From NCBI RefSeq assembly GCF_002276045.1, contig NZ_NQMR01000069.1, forward strand, positions 1 through 46,545: a stretch of DNA of 46,545 nt, written 5' to 3'. A model generated the notes under the pieces. It was not told the origin of the DNA and searched no databases. It saw only the letters and a program-made list of their open reading frames with translations. The DNA is from Pseudoalteromonas sp. NBT06-2. Its GTDB lineage: Bacteria > Pseudomonadota > Gammaproteobacteria > Enterobacterales > Alteromonadaceae. The stretch's first letter is position 1; each line of letters opens with the position of its first letter. Made by a program: the position numbers and the translations under genes. Shown here one piece after another: positions 7,930 to 17,020 of the stretch.

Positions 7930-8195
7930 TATACCCAAACCACTTCAAGATGCAGGATTCAGTTGGAATTAGAAATGCTTTAGGCTAGGCATTGATTGAA
8001 GAACATGGTTATTCCCTTTTCAAAATCAATAACGCTGCATAAAGTATTTATAAACCAACCTTACAGGGACTTCTGAGCAAATCATGCTCGTTGTTCCATC
8101 TTTTTTTAAGGGAGTAACCATTAATGCAAAGATGCGCCTAGATCATGAATTGCTCAGCAGTCCTGAACCTCACATCTTGAAGTGGCTTGGGTATA
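7930..8195. repeat. Full-length structured intergenic repeat, copy A
   Basis: The 266-bp element is bounded by TATACCCAAACCACTTCAAG and its complement at the right end. It has two internal hairpin halves. One pairs 7961-7984 (AGTTGGAATTAGAAATG..) loosely with 8041-8060; the other pairs 8067-8086 (GGACTTCTGAGCAAATCATG) with 8143-8163. It is nearly identical, in inverse orientation, to 36375-36639, with about five differences. It is also flanked by an outer inverted repeat, TTAAGGTGGTAT (7919-7930) and ATACCACCTTAA (8204-8215). It carries no reading frame and lies within the folE-folX transcript. Confidence 0.9.
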
Positions 8196-8227
8196 AAAAA
8201 TAGATACCACCTTAAATTAAACAATAA

Positions 8228-8782
8228 TTAGCTTTTTAGCAACTGTAAAAACTCATTACGTGTTTTAGCATCTTCTCTAAAGTTACCTAACATAACTGAA
8301 GTACGCATTTTTGAGTTTTGTTTTTCGACGCCACGCATCATCATACACATATGCTTAGCTTCAACAATTACACCAACACCTTTGGCATCCGTTACTTCTT
8401 CAACAGCTTTTGCAATTTGATGTGTCATTTGCTCTTGAATTTGAAAGCGACGCGCGTACATGTCAACAATACGAGCAAATTTAGATAAGCCTAACACTTT
8501 ACCATTTGGGATATAAGCGATATGGCAACGGCCAACAAAAGGTAATAAATGATGTTCACACATTGAGTAAAGCTCAATGTCCTGGATCATAACCATATCG
8601 TCAGCATCTGAAGTAAACACAGCATTGTTAGTTATGCTTTTTAAGGTTTGAGTATAACCTTGTGTTAAATAAGACATTGCTTTTGCTGCACGCTTGGGCG
8701 TATCTAAAAGGCCTTCACGCTCTGGATCTTCACCAACACTTTTAATGATTTGTTGATAACTTTTTTTTAATTCTTCATGCAT
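8228..8782 (-). CDS. folE: GTP cyclohydrolase I (FolE)
   Basis: 184 aa type I GTP cyclohydrolase, converting GTP to 7,8-dihydroneopterin triphosphate. Zinc ligands Cys75 and His78 ([10 protein letters not shown]) and Cys146 (HMCMMMRG) are present, as are the [20 protein letters not shown] and [12 protein letters not shown] motifs. It lies 16 bases after folM. Beside folM and folX its product is likely channelled at least partly to tetrahydromonapterin, the cofactor used by bacterial phenylalanine hydroxylase in some gammaproteobacteria; a folate role is equally possible. Confidence 0.96.
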   Translation of the reverse strand: MHEELKKSYQQIIKSVGEDPEREGLLDTPKRAAKAMSYLTQGYTQTLKSITNNAVFTSDADDMVMIQDIELYSMCEHHLLPFVGRCHIAYIPNGKVLGLSKFARIVDMYARRFQIQEQMTHQIAKAVEEVTDAKGVGVIVEAKHMCMMMRGVEKQNSKMRTSVMLGNFREDAKTRNEFLQLLKS

Positions 8783-8798
8783 AATAAGCTCGACTTTT

Positions 8799-9506
8799 TT
8801 ACTTCAGATGACGTCCGCCATCCACTTGAATTGTGCGACCAGTAATATAACTGCTAGTTAGCAGCATATCTAGACAATTGAGTATTTCTTTACTGCCGGG
8901 CTCTATTTCCATTAAGGATTTCTTTAGAGTTTTGGCTTTGTATTCTTTACTATCATCCTGATTAAAAATAATAAGAGATGGTGCAATTGCATTTACTTTT
9001 ACTTTTGGTGCTAATTGGCTAGCAAAAGATTTTGTCATATTATCTAATGCGGCTTTACTTGCTGCATAGGCTATATGTTTTGGACTGCCTTTTTCAACTA
9101 CATAATCAGTTAAATGAATCACATCTGCTACGTTGTTGTTAGCTGTTAATAATTTAGTACAAGCTAAATTAATTAAATAGGGTACTTTTGCGTGTATTCT
9201 CATCATATCATCAAATAAAGCGGCAAAATCAAGGGTATTGTTTTCACAATCCCAACTAGAAGCGTTGTGAATAATGCCACGAAGACTGGATGTATGTTGA
9301 TTAACTTGTTTTATGAAATGAGAAATACTTGCATCATCAATAAAATCAGCTTGAATACAAGTTGCACCTAAATGCTCTAATTTTGAAATTTCAGTATGGC
9401 GCGTACGATAACTTAAAATCAGTTTATGACCTTGCAGCAGTAAATGATGGGCAATCGCCAATCCAATTCGTTGTCCTGCGCCTGTGATTAAGATATGTGA
9501 TGTCAT
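8799..9506 (-). CDS. folM: Dihydromonapterin reductase FolM (SDR family)
   Basis: 235 aa from [15 protein letters not shown]; an in-frame ATG seven codons upstream (9527) is possible, and neither has a clear ribosome site. It is a short-chain dehydrogenase with the atypical nucleotide motif TGAGQRIG seen in pteridine reductases and FolM, HNASSW, the catalytic YAASK and a C-terminal [14 protein letters not shown] almost as in E. coli FolM. It reduces dihydromonapterin with NADPH. It is the first gene of the three-gene pterin operon. Confidence 0.9.
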   Translation of the reverse strand: MTSHILITGAGQRIGLAIAHHLLLQGHKLILSYRTRHTEISKLEHLGATCIQADFIDDASISHFIKQVNQHTSSLRGIIHNASSWDCENNTLDFAALFDDMMRIHAKVPYLINLACTKLLTANNNVADVIHLTDYVVEKGSPKHIAYAASKAALDNMTKSFASQLAPKVKVNAIAPSLIIFNQDDSKEYKAKTLKKSLMEIEPGSKEILNCLDMLLTSSYITGRTIQVDGGRHLK

Positions 9507-9671
9507 TATTTTAAGCTTGCTGATCATTATTCTGAAATTTAGTGTGGTAATTATAAACTAAGATCAGTAAATTAATAAACACTTAGGGTGATAAGTCATA
9601 AGTTATCATAATAAAGAGTTGTTAATTTATTTGTTCATTGAGCATAATGACAACGTTATTCCATTATTTTA

Positions 9672-10568
9672 ATGATTATGCAGCTAAAAAATATACAAAA
9701 TACATCTCAAACCAAATACATTCCCTTTTGTTTTTTTATATTGGTATATGGCTTCTGGTTTTATGGGCAAGGTCCTACAGAGGCATTAATTAATTTATCA
9801 GAGCAATTTCACATTGCACTTACTATGGTGTTTGGTTCATTTGTGGCGGGTGGCACGGCTTTAGGTGGTGGTGCAATTGCTTTTCCGGTAATGACAAAGA
9901 TTTTATTAATCGAACCAGAAACAGCAAAAATTTTCTCCTTAGCTATTCAAAGTTTTGGCATGACTGCTGCGGCATTAACCATTATTTATGGTGGTATACG
10001 TTATTATAAAAATGTGGTTTTATTAGCATTAATAGGAGCTATCCCGGGTATCATAATTAGCTTATCTTTTATTGTTGAATTAATTCCTCGCTTGGCTGTA
10101 AAATCATTATTTAGCTTATTAATTTTTTGTTTTGCTATTACCTTATTAAAGCTTCATTTTTCAAAGAAAATCATAAAAAATACAGACTATTGGTTGAAAG
10201 TATACTGGATCCCTTTAGTTGGTTTTATTGGCGGCATTACGAGTGGGCTTATTGGTTCGGGAGCTGATATTGCAATATTTGCTCTGCTGGTATTGTTTTA
10301 TAAAAAGGATTTAAAAGCGTCAACAGCAACATCTGTGATCATAATGGCTGTTACATCAATAATTGCATCTTTTTATAACTTTTATTATCTCGAGACTTTT
10401 ACAGCAAAAATTAATGCATATGTATTAGCTGCAGTTCCAGTTGTGGTGATCGGAGCACCGCTTGGTGCTTATGTGTGTTCAAAAGTGCAGCCTAATATAT
10501 TGATGACTTTTTTATTATTGTTAATTGCTTTAGAAGTTGTCGTTACTTTATTCGAGATACTAAATTAA
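9672..10568 (+). CDS. TauE/SafE-family membrane transporter (sulfite exporter-like)
   Basis: 298 aa with about eight membrane helices. Family traits are the glycine-rich repeats in the two halves, FVAGGTALGGGAIAFPVM (near residue 60) and FIGGITSGLIGSGADIAIF (near 190). Members export sulfite, sulfoacetate or other organic anions; the substrate here is not indicated, as no sulfonate gene is adjacent. ATG 9678 is an alternative start two codons later. It is transcribed alone, divergent from folM. Confidence 0.85.
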   Translation: MIMQLKNIQNTSQTKYIPFCFFILVYGFWFYGQGPTEALINLSEQFHIALTMVFGSFVAGGTALGGGAIAFPVMTKILLIEPETAKIFSLAIQSFGMTAAALTIIYGGIRYYKNVVLLALIGAIPGIIISLSFIVELIPRLAVKSLFSLLIFCFAITLLKLHFSKKIIKNTDYWLKVYWIPLVGFIGGITSGLIGSGADIAIFALLVLFYKKDLKASTATSVIIMAVTSIIASFYNFYYLETFTAKINAYVLAAVPVVVIGAPLGAYVCSKVQPNILMTFLLLLIALEVVVTLFEILN

Positions 10569-10700
10569 TCTTAGTGTATGTTAACGCAATTTTGTCTGTT
10601 TTTTGCTTTATAAAGTGCTTAGCGCTAACAAAATATGCTGTAATGTATTGTTGAGTGTAGAAAAGGAAATAAAATTTGATTTTAAAGTTTTAATTTTAGG

Positions 10701-10738
10701 ACACTAACTATTTAAATTCAAGTTTAAACAGTTAGTGT
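10701..10738 (-). terminator. Hairpin downstream of the yceH-nadE fusion gene
   Basis: The 16-base arms 10701-10716 (ACACTAACTATTTAAA) and 10723-10738 (TTTAAACAGTTAGTGT) pair with one mismatch around a 6-base loop, 13 bases after the fusion gene's stop. The following T tract is weak, so terminator function is likely but not certain. It may also serve the convergent TauE gene. Confidence 0.5.
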
Positions 10739-10750
10739 AAATGAATAATC

Positions 10751-12118
10751 TTAATCGTAAATTGTAGGGATTGGTTGGCGTTTATGTTGGGTTCTTTGGT
10801 ATATTACAGTTAGTTTTTGTTCGATTTCTTTATCTACCGATTTACCTTCTAAAAAGTCATCTATTTGATCATAACTCATGCCTAAAGCGTCTTCGTCTGC
10901 CAGTCCTGGTTTATCACACTCAAGATCGGCAGTCGGTACTTTATTAACAAGTAAGTCAGGTGCACCTAATGTTAGGGCTAATAAGCGAACTTGGCGCTTA
11001 GATAAGCCAAATAAAGGGGCTAAATCACATGCACCATCACCAAACTTAGTGTAAAAGCCTGTAATATTTTCAGCGCTATGATCTGTACCTACGACTAATG
11101 CTCCTGTGAGTCCCGCTATTTCATACTGAGCAGTCATTCGTTGGCGTGCTTTTACATTACCTTTAACAAAATCGATAGCAGTTTTATTCGGCTGTGGTAA
11201 ACCCGCTTTAGTTAAAGCTTCAAGTGCTTCATTATGAATACCATCGGCACCTTCTTTAATGTTTACCGTTATGCGCTTAGAAGGCTTGATAAAATCTACA
11301 GCTAATTGTGCTTCTTCTTCATCTGCTTGAATACCATATGGTAATCGCATTGCAATAAATTGATATTGATCTGTGAACTTGTCAGTATTGAGTTCATCAA
11401 TAGCTAGTTGGCATAAACGACCACAGGTTGAGGAATCTACGCCGCCACTGATCCCTAAAACTAAAGATTGAGTATTTGATTGTAGTAATTTTGTTTTAAT
11501 GAAATCTACGCGGCGCTTAATTTCAAAGTCGGCATTGATATTTGGCTGAACACGCATTTCTGTAATGATAGCTTGAGAAAGAGATAAAGCGGTACTTTCA
11601 GCTATCTTGTCAACGGGAGCATCAGTTAATAAATTAGTATATCTATGGTCGCGTTTGCCAGCTTCTTTTGCTAATTTAACAAGATGACCTTTTTCTTGTA
11701 ACTTATCTAAGTTTTGTTCAATTTGTTGTATATCATTAAATGTCGCCAAGCGGTTTGTTCTTGTTTTTAATTCACCAACGCTTTGTGGCCCGCGCAATAA
11801 AGTAACACAAATAATTGCTTTTTCTTGTTCGCTAAACTGTAAAGAACCAAAAGCGGTATTACAAAAACGATGACGATATTTATTTACGCGACCTGATACA
11901 CCTTCATCTATTATGACTAATCTTTGTTCTATTAATTCATTTAAAGAGTGCTGAACTTCACCTTCAGATAAAGACATAACAGGCTCTCGGCTAGATTTTT
12001 GATTACATGCATTAGTGAGAGAATTTAAAGAAAGAGGATATTGTTCAGGGGTAGTGACTTCTTTTTCCAGCATGCAGCCGATCACTCTGGCTTGAATGGC
12101 TGAGAGTTTTATTTCCAT
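10751..12118 (-). CDS. nadE: YceH-NadE fusion: DUF480 winged-helix domain plus NH3-dependent NAD synthetase
   Basis: One uninterrupted 455-aa frame. Residues 1 to about 165 match YceH/DUF480 ([54 protein letters not shown]), a tandem winged-helix protein of unclear role. Residues from about 180 are a complete ammonia-type NAD synthetase: P-loop [37 protein letters not shown] and [15 protein letters not shown]. No glutaminase domain is present. NadE makes NAD from deamido-NAD, ATP and ammonia. The linkage suggests YceH acts with NAD synthesis, perhaps as nucleic-acid-binding or regulatory partner. I saw no stop, frameshift or internal ribosome site at the junction. Confidence 0.9.
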   Translation of the reverse strand: MEIKLSAIQARVIGCMLEKEVTTPEQYPLSLNSLTNACNQKSSREPVMSLSEGEVQHSLNELIEQRLVIIDEGVSGRVNKYRHRFCNTAFGSLQFSEQEKAIICVTLLRGPQSVGELKTRTNRLATFNDIQQIEQNLDKLQEKGHLVKLAKEAGKRDHRYTNLLTDAPVDKIAESTALSLSQAIITEMRVQPNINADFEIKRRVDFIKTKLLQSNTQSLVLGISGGVDSSTCGRLCQLAIDELNTDKFTDQYQFIAMRLPYGIQADEEEAQLAVDFIKPSKRITVNIKEGADGIHNEALEALTKAGLPQPNKTAIDFVKGNVKARQRMTAQYEIAGLTGALVVGTDHSAENITGFYTKFGDGACDLAPLFGLSKRQVRLLALTLGAPDLLVNKVPTADLECDKPGLADEDALGMSYDQIDDFLEGKSVDKEIEQKLTVIYQRTQHKRQPIPTIYD

Positions 12119-12308
12119 TGTTAAATTCTCTATTTTATTTAGGCTTAGCAGAGTTTAACGCAATATATGAAGAGGGAAAAGATAGAAGTGATTTGAATAT
12201 GTGTAATCTATTATTTCCTGCAAAGAAGTTGTGTCGCATTAAGGCATTATTATTTTTTATAAAACAAGAGTAGAATCAAATTTATAACAGTAAAAAGGTC
12301 ATTTAAAA

Positions 12309-14606
12309 ATGCTTAAAAAATTAAGAATGTCAGTTTTGGGTTTAGGTGTCTTAGCCTTATTTCTGACTGCAATTGTATATGGATTATTAAGTTTAAGCTT
12401 ACCAGTACTTTCAGGTAGTACAAGTAGTAAAGGTATTACTGAAAAAGTAACAATTGAAAGAGATAAGCTAGGTATTGCGATTGTAAATGCACAAAATCGA
12501 CAAGATGCGGCTTATGCTTTAGGTTATGCCCATGGTCAAGACAGATTTTTCCAAATGGATTTATTGCGTCGAAATGCAGCGGGAGAGCTGGCTCAATTGT
12601 TTGGTAAGGCGGCAATTCCGATAGATAGAAAACATAGATTTCATCAATTTAGACTGCGCGCTGAAAAAGCCTATGCAAAATTACCTGAAAAGAATAAATC
12701 ACTATTAGAGGCTTATGCTTTAGGTGTCAATGAGGCGGTAACCCAAATTGAATATCCAAGTTTCGAATATATGGTCTCGGGCTCTACGATAAAACCTTGG
12801 TTACCTGTAGATAGTTTATTAGTCATTTATACTATGTACTTAGATTTACAAACAAGCACTTTCAAAAGAGACTTAGCATTAACACAAATAGAAAAAGAAT
12901 TTGGTTCTGAAATGTTGGCATTTATTACACAACCCAGTCCATATCAAGCGGCACTTGATGAGAGTAAATTACCAACATTGACCCCTTTAGTACCAGAATT
13001 AACTCATGAAAAAATGACACAAATCAGCTACCAAAAAATTAAAGAACCGTTAGGTATAGGCAGCAATAACTGGGCTGTCACTGGGAAATTGACACAAAGT
13101 GGCCATGGTATGTTGTCTGATGATATGCATTTATCACTGAAAGTGCCGGTGATTTGGTATAGAGCACAGCTTAATTACAGTGTAAATAACGAAATTCATC
13201 AAATAAATGGTGTTACTTTACCTGGTGTACCTGCTGTTGTAGTGGGTTCAAATGGTCATATTGCATGGGGGTTTACCAATGGCTATTTAGATACTGCAGA
13301 TTGGTATAAATTAAATGATAAAGATAAAACATATATCATAAATGAAATTATTCAATTACCTGAAGGTAGTGAAAACTTTGAATTAGAAATGAGTGATTTT
13401 GGTCCTGTTAAAACACTTGATGGTGAAAAATATGCGTTAGCTTGGGTTGCGCATCAGGAGTATGCCGTAGATATGGAGTTAATAAACTTAGAGGGGGCTA
13501 AAACAGTAAAACAAGCATTGGATATTGCTACTACAATCAGTATACCAGTACAAAATATGATCGTCGTTGACAGTAGTGGTAATGCGGCTTGGAAACCAAC
13601 AGGTGCGGTTCCTGGCAGATTAACACCTATGCAAACGGCTGTAATGTCAGAGTATTATTCTGACAGGTGGTCGACTGATGAAACACAATTACCTCAGATG
13701 TTGAATCCTGATACTAATAGATTATGGACGGCTAACTCTCGTGTTATTTCTACTGAGCAATTAAAGCGTTTTGGTAACGGAGCATATGCTATGGGCGCGC
13801 GAGCCCAGCAAATAAAAGACAGGTTATTTGAGAAAGAGCAATTTACAGAATCTGACTTTTATAAAATTCAATTAGATAATCAAGCATTATTTTTAAAACC
13901 TTGGCATAACTTATTAACACAAGTATTAAGTACTGAGCCATTCAAATATCAAGAAGATCTCAAACTTTTAAGTCAATGGGGTGAGTGCGCTTGCGCTGAC
14001 TCAGTTGGCTATACTTTAGTGCGTAATTATAGGGCTGCATTAATTGATGAAATATTTGCACCTATAGAATCTGCTTTAGTAAAACATGATTTAAGTCTAT
14101 CACCTCTTAAGCGTGATTTAGAAGCTGGAGTATGGCAATTATTAAAAGATTTTCCTGATTCTTGGCTTAATGAAAAACATGTTTCTTGGCCACAATTAAT
14201 GAACCAAGTATATGTGGATATGCGTAAAGATTTATTAGAAGAACATGGTGTAAATGAGCAAGATTCTTTGCATGTTTTAGCTTGGGGAAAAGTCAATGAA
14301 TTAAAGTTACAACACCCTTTTAGCAAACAAATTCCATTGTTATCCTATTTGTTAGATATGCCTACAACTCCTGGTTTTGGAGATAGCTTTATGCCTGCTG
14401 TGCAAAAAAGAGGTTTTGGTGCTTCGCAAAGGTTTTTTGTACAGCCAGGTTTAGAAGAAAATGCAATATTAACTATCCCAGGAGGGCAGTCTGGTCATCC
14501 ATTGTCACCTTTTTATCGCTCTGGATTTGATGACTATGTGAAGGCACAAAATACTCCATTATTACCATCCGATGCGATTCATCGTATTGAAATCAATCCG
14601 AATTAA
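12309..14606 (+). CDS. Penicillin acylase-family (S45, Ntn-hydrolase) enzyme
   Basis: 765 aa. An N-terminal hydrophobic segment (about 8-32) should export it. The family is made as a precursor cut before a Ser nucleophile; here Ser252 in LGIGSNNWAVTGKL fits, giving an alpha chain that includes AYALGYAHGQDRFFQMDLLR and a beta chain. VVGSNGHIAWGFTNG and RLWTANSRV are typical. Members hydrolyse amides such as beta-lactams, acyl-homoserine lactones or acyl amino acids, so the substrate cannot be named. Quorum-signal degradation is one possibility. AAGGT precedes the ATG. Two repeat units follow. Confidence 0.9.
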   Translation: MLKKLRMSVLGLGVLALFLTAIVYGLLSLSLPVLSGSTSSKGITEKVTIERDKLGIAIVNAQNRQDAAYALGYAHGQDRFFQMDLLRRNAAGELAQLFGKAAIPIDRKHRFHQFRLRAEKAYAKLPEKNKSLLEAYALGVNEAVTQIEYPSFEYMVSGSTIKPWLPVDSLLVIYTMYLDLQTSTFKRDLALTQIEKEFGSEMLAFITQPSPYQAALDESKLPTLTPLVPELTHEKMTQISYQKIKEPLGIGSNNWAVTGKLTQSGHGMLSDDMHLSLKVPVIWYRAQLNYSVNNEIHQINGVTLPGVPAVVVGSNGHIAWGFTNGYLDTADWYKLNDKDKTYIINEIIQLPEGSENFELEMSDFGPVKTLDGEKYALAWVAHQEYAVDMELINLEGAKTVKQALDIATTISIPVQNMIVVDSSGNAAWKPTGAVPGRLTPMQTAVMSEYYSDRWSTDETQLPQMLNPDTNRLWTANSRVISTEQLKRFGNGAYAMGARAQQIKDRLFEKEQFTESDFYKIQLDNQALFLKPWHNLLTQVLSTEPFKYQEDLKLLSQWGECACADSVGYTLVRNYRAALIDEIFAPIESALVKHDLSLSPLKRDLEAGVWQLLKDFPDSWLNEKHVSWPQLMNQVYVDMRKDLLEEHGVNEQDSLHVLAWGKVNELKLQHPFSKQIPLLSYLLDMPTTPGFGDSFMPAVQKRGFGASQRFFVQPGLEENAILTIPGGQSGHPLSPFYRSGFDDYVKAQNTPLLPSDAIHRIEINPN

Positions 14607-14615
14607 AAAGACTAT

Positions 14616-14767
14616 TATACCCATGGTCGCTGATGAGTTGGTTTAGAAGCGTTTTAAGCTGCGTTATTGATCTTGAAAAGGGAATAACCTATTCTCTACA
14701 ATCAATGTCTTTCCTAAAGCGTTTCTAATTCCAACTGAATCCTGCATCTTGAAGTGGTTTGGGTATA
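14616..14767. repeat. Structured intergenic repeat, single half-unit (C1)
   Basis: A 152-bp unit with end CATCTTGAAGTGGTTTGGGT at the right and TATACCC at the left. The arms 14636-14658 and 14714-14736 pair imperfectly (AGTTGGTTTAGAAGCG with its near-complement) around the core GCGTTATTGATCTTGAAAAG..GGGAATAACC (14661-14689). It matches one half of the full repeats at 7930 and 36375. Confidence 0.8.
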
Positions 14768-15032
14768 TATCCAAGCCACTTGATAATGCTTGTTTCAGAA
14801 TTTATCAGGTGAGTTAGCACAAGGCACATCATTTTAGGAATGCTGATTGCCTTTCAAACTGATGTAACGTAGTGATTACTTACCAGATAAATTCCATACG
14901 GGCGGGTTTTAAATGGTCAACTACCGCGTTATTTATGTTGATAAGGGAATAACTATTACCTGCAATAAATGTCTTGTATTTGACCATTTAAACTCCCGCT
15001 GAAATCATGCATTTCCAAGTAGCTTGGGTATA
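14766..15032. repeat. Structured intergenic repeat, diverged two-hairpin copy (C2)
   Basis: The 267-bp unit starts with TATATCCAAGCCACTT and ends with AAGTAGCTTGGGTATA. It has the two-hairpin plan of the full repeats but different stems. 14798-14814 (GAATTTATCAGGTGAGT) pairs with 14878-14894, and 14902-14920 (GCGGGTTTTAAATGGTCAA) pairs with 14980-14999. The core CGTTATTTATGTTGATAAGG (from 14927) is kept. It abuts C1 and fills the gap between the acylase and DUF3718 genes. Confidence 0.8.
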
Positions 15033-15038
15033 TAAACC

Positions 15039-15353
15039 TTAAAGTGACGTATATAGTTCAGTTTTTATTTGGTAACGTTGTAGTTGTGTCGCTGTATTGA
15101 CTGCATGGTGTTTTTCACCAAAGGCTTCTAAAGTCATGCCATTACAGTGAATCGATTTATTCGCCTTAGTGATATTTAATCTATTATTTCTCAGCGCTGT
15201 AATTAGCTTGATTGGTTTGTTACTTGCAACGGCCATGCAAATTTCAGTTGTTATATTGTTATCAGCCGCAACTAATTTTTGAGTTTGATGTGCACTTACA
15301 TTGGCTGATAATGTAATAACATTTGCTACGATAATAGTCGTTAATAAGTTCAT
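15039..15353 (-). CDS. Small exported DUF3718-type protein
   Basis: 104 aa with a signal peptide ending near SANVSA, followed by a small domain with two Cys (EICMAVASN and SIHCNGMTLEAFGEKH). I recognise the DUF3718 pattern (VAADNNITTEICMA.., LRNNRLN.., CNGM..), common in Alteromonadales and of unknown function. A disulfide between the two Cys is plausible. It is monocistronic; its stop lies 7 bases from the repeat C2. Confidence 0.75.
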   Translation of the reverse strand: MNLLTTIIVANVITLSANVSAHQTQKLVAADNNITTEICMAVASNKPIKLITALRNNRLNITKANKSIHCNGMTLEAFGEKHHAVNTATQLQRYQIKTELYTSL

Positions 15354-16003
15354 AATAACTTTCCTCTATGCTTCATTTAAGTAATGTTGTTTTGCCGTTG
15401 AGTGAATAGTAGAACTGAAATAAAAAAGTGTGTATCAAAAGAATGTGATGACGTAACAAGGTGTGTTTTTTTACCAAAATTTCATTGTAAATAGAATGAT
15501 AATCAAGTATGTGAAGTATGTCGAAATGTATCTGTAGATACTTTGAGTTTCATATATTCAAGGTGAGTTAGCCGCTGATCCTTAGATTTAGTCCATTGAG
15601 CTAAAAAGTCATTATCTCTTTTTTATGATGTTAAAAAGAGTATAAGTTTAGTGTATTTATATAATGAAAAATCTTGTTACATAAGAACTAAAAAAACCAT
15701 AAAACAATATTTCTCTCGCAATAACTTTTATCATCAAAAATTTGATTTGTTGGGATTTGGCATGAGAAATGTGCAGACATAGTCGTTTTAAAATTGCTCA
15801 GATAAACAAAGCCTTATTTAGGTAACTCTGCTACCTAGTTTTTAGTAAAAACCTTAGACCTGTGGTTTTGCATTTTAGCCTTTGAGTTAGTTTGCCAAAT
15901 TGTTATTTGTTGCAGATATTAATGTTTTTTAAGTTTAAAAGGCAATTTAACTTATGTAACAAATAACATTGTAAACTATTGATTTATGTTTTTTTAAGGT
16001 TTT
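15354..16003. other. 650-base gap without a recognised gene
   Basis: AT-rich DNA with stops in all frames. One structure stands out: TGTTATTTGTTGCA (15901-15914) and TGTAACAAATAACA (15955-15968) form an inverted repeat with one mismatch, enclosing a second, smaller pair (AAGTTTAAA near 15931 and TTTAACTT near 15946). It may be a regulatory RNA or a terminator region for the mutarotase gene. The rest should include the DUF3718 promoter. Confidence 0.5.
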
Positions 16004-16858
16004 TTAACTTGCCCACTTAATAATAGTTGCAAGTGTATGGCTTTCACCTGGAGCAAGTTTTACTGTGTCTTGTTTTACGTTTGCAGCTTCTAAACATAAC
16101 ATCTTATTATATTCATTGTCTTGGAAGTTGCTTAAGCGCTGTGCTTTATCTATCCACGGATTCCACAGTACGCATGATGTTGAGTTTTCTCTTGCAACAC
16201 TGATGGTGCCATCTTCAGTTTTGATTGTTTGTATTAAAGGTGCATTGTTGTAAACCATATCAGTTTCACTAGCAAAGTTTATGATCTCATTTTGCTCATA
16301 AGGACCTTTTCCAAATTCAATATATTGTGAACCTTGTAATCCATCAACTTGAGTTGTTTTTATATCAGGGGTTGGGAAGTAAGTATGTAAGGCTTGAGTA
16401 AATGAAATATCACTATCGCCTAAGTTAGTATTTATCAGATATACGCTTAAAGTTTTTGATAATTTAAATATAACTTTTAATCCAGTTTTATGTGGCCAGT
16501 AATCTTTGCTTACTTGTATCATAGGCAAAGAAAGGCTGATTTCTACATGGTCATTTTTTTCATTGACTTCTTCAGCGCGCCATACTTGAGTTCGTGCAAT
16601 ACCATGAATAGGCCAACCTTGTTTATCATTGACGCCAAACCAAGGCCAGCAAATTGGAATTCCACCTCTAATACTTTTACCTTTGATGTAATCTTCATCT
16701 TGCGATACCCAGATTAAAGGTTTTTGGTCTTTGGGAGTAAACTGTGTTAATTGAGCGCCTTGTAAAAATATTTTGGCATTACATAAGGAAGAGGCGACTT
16801 CGATATACTCTAAGCCGGTTTGTGTTTGTTTAATGCTAACAGAGGGAGAAAGTTTCAT
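16004..16858 (-). CDS. yeaD: Putative D-hexose-6-phosphate mutarotase (YeaD family)
   Basis: 284 aa, galactose-mutarotase-like fold. It has the YeaD hallmarks LIWVSQDEDYIKGKSIRGG, IPICWPWFG, HGIARTQVWR, FTQALHTYF (catalytic-type His) and VLWNPW, and a conserved acidic region CLEAANV near the C-terminus. It interconverts the anomers of hexose 6-phosphates in the cytosol. It is transcribed alone and the length is normal. Confidence 0.9.
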   Translation of the reverse strand: MKLSPSVSIKQTQTGLEYIEVASSLCNAKIFLQGAQLTQFTPKDQKPLIWVSQDEDYIKGKSIRGGIPICWPWFGVNDKQGWPIHGIARTQVWRAEEVNEKNDHVEISLSLPMIQVSKDYWPHKTGLKVIFKLSKTLSVYLINTNLGDSDISFTQALHTYFPTPDIKTTQVDGLQGSQYIEFGKGPYEQNEIINFASETDMVYNNAPLIQTIKTEDGTISVARENSTSCVLWNPWIDKAQRLSNFQDNEYNKMLCLEAANVKQDTVKLAPGESHTLATIIKWAS

Positions 16859-17020
16859 AAGGCACCTTAAATACTATTGTTAATAAATTGCATAGTTACC
16901 ATACCTAAATACTTTAGTAAGTAAATTTATTTATTTTCAAGTACAATCAATGTTTAACTTAAAATATCGTCACAGAGTGACTCCAGTAGAATGACAAAGC
17001 AATTCTATGAAGGATAATAA

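Noticed and set aside
7930..8195. Classical insertion sequence
   Set aside because: The element is only 266 bp, has no transposase frame, and no clear target duplication was visible.
14027..14326. Minus-strand frame within the penicillin acylase gene
   Set aside because: It is antisense to the well-supported beta chain and has no recognisable protein pattern.
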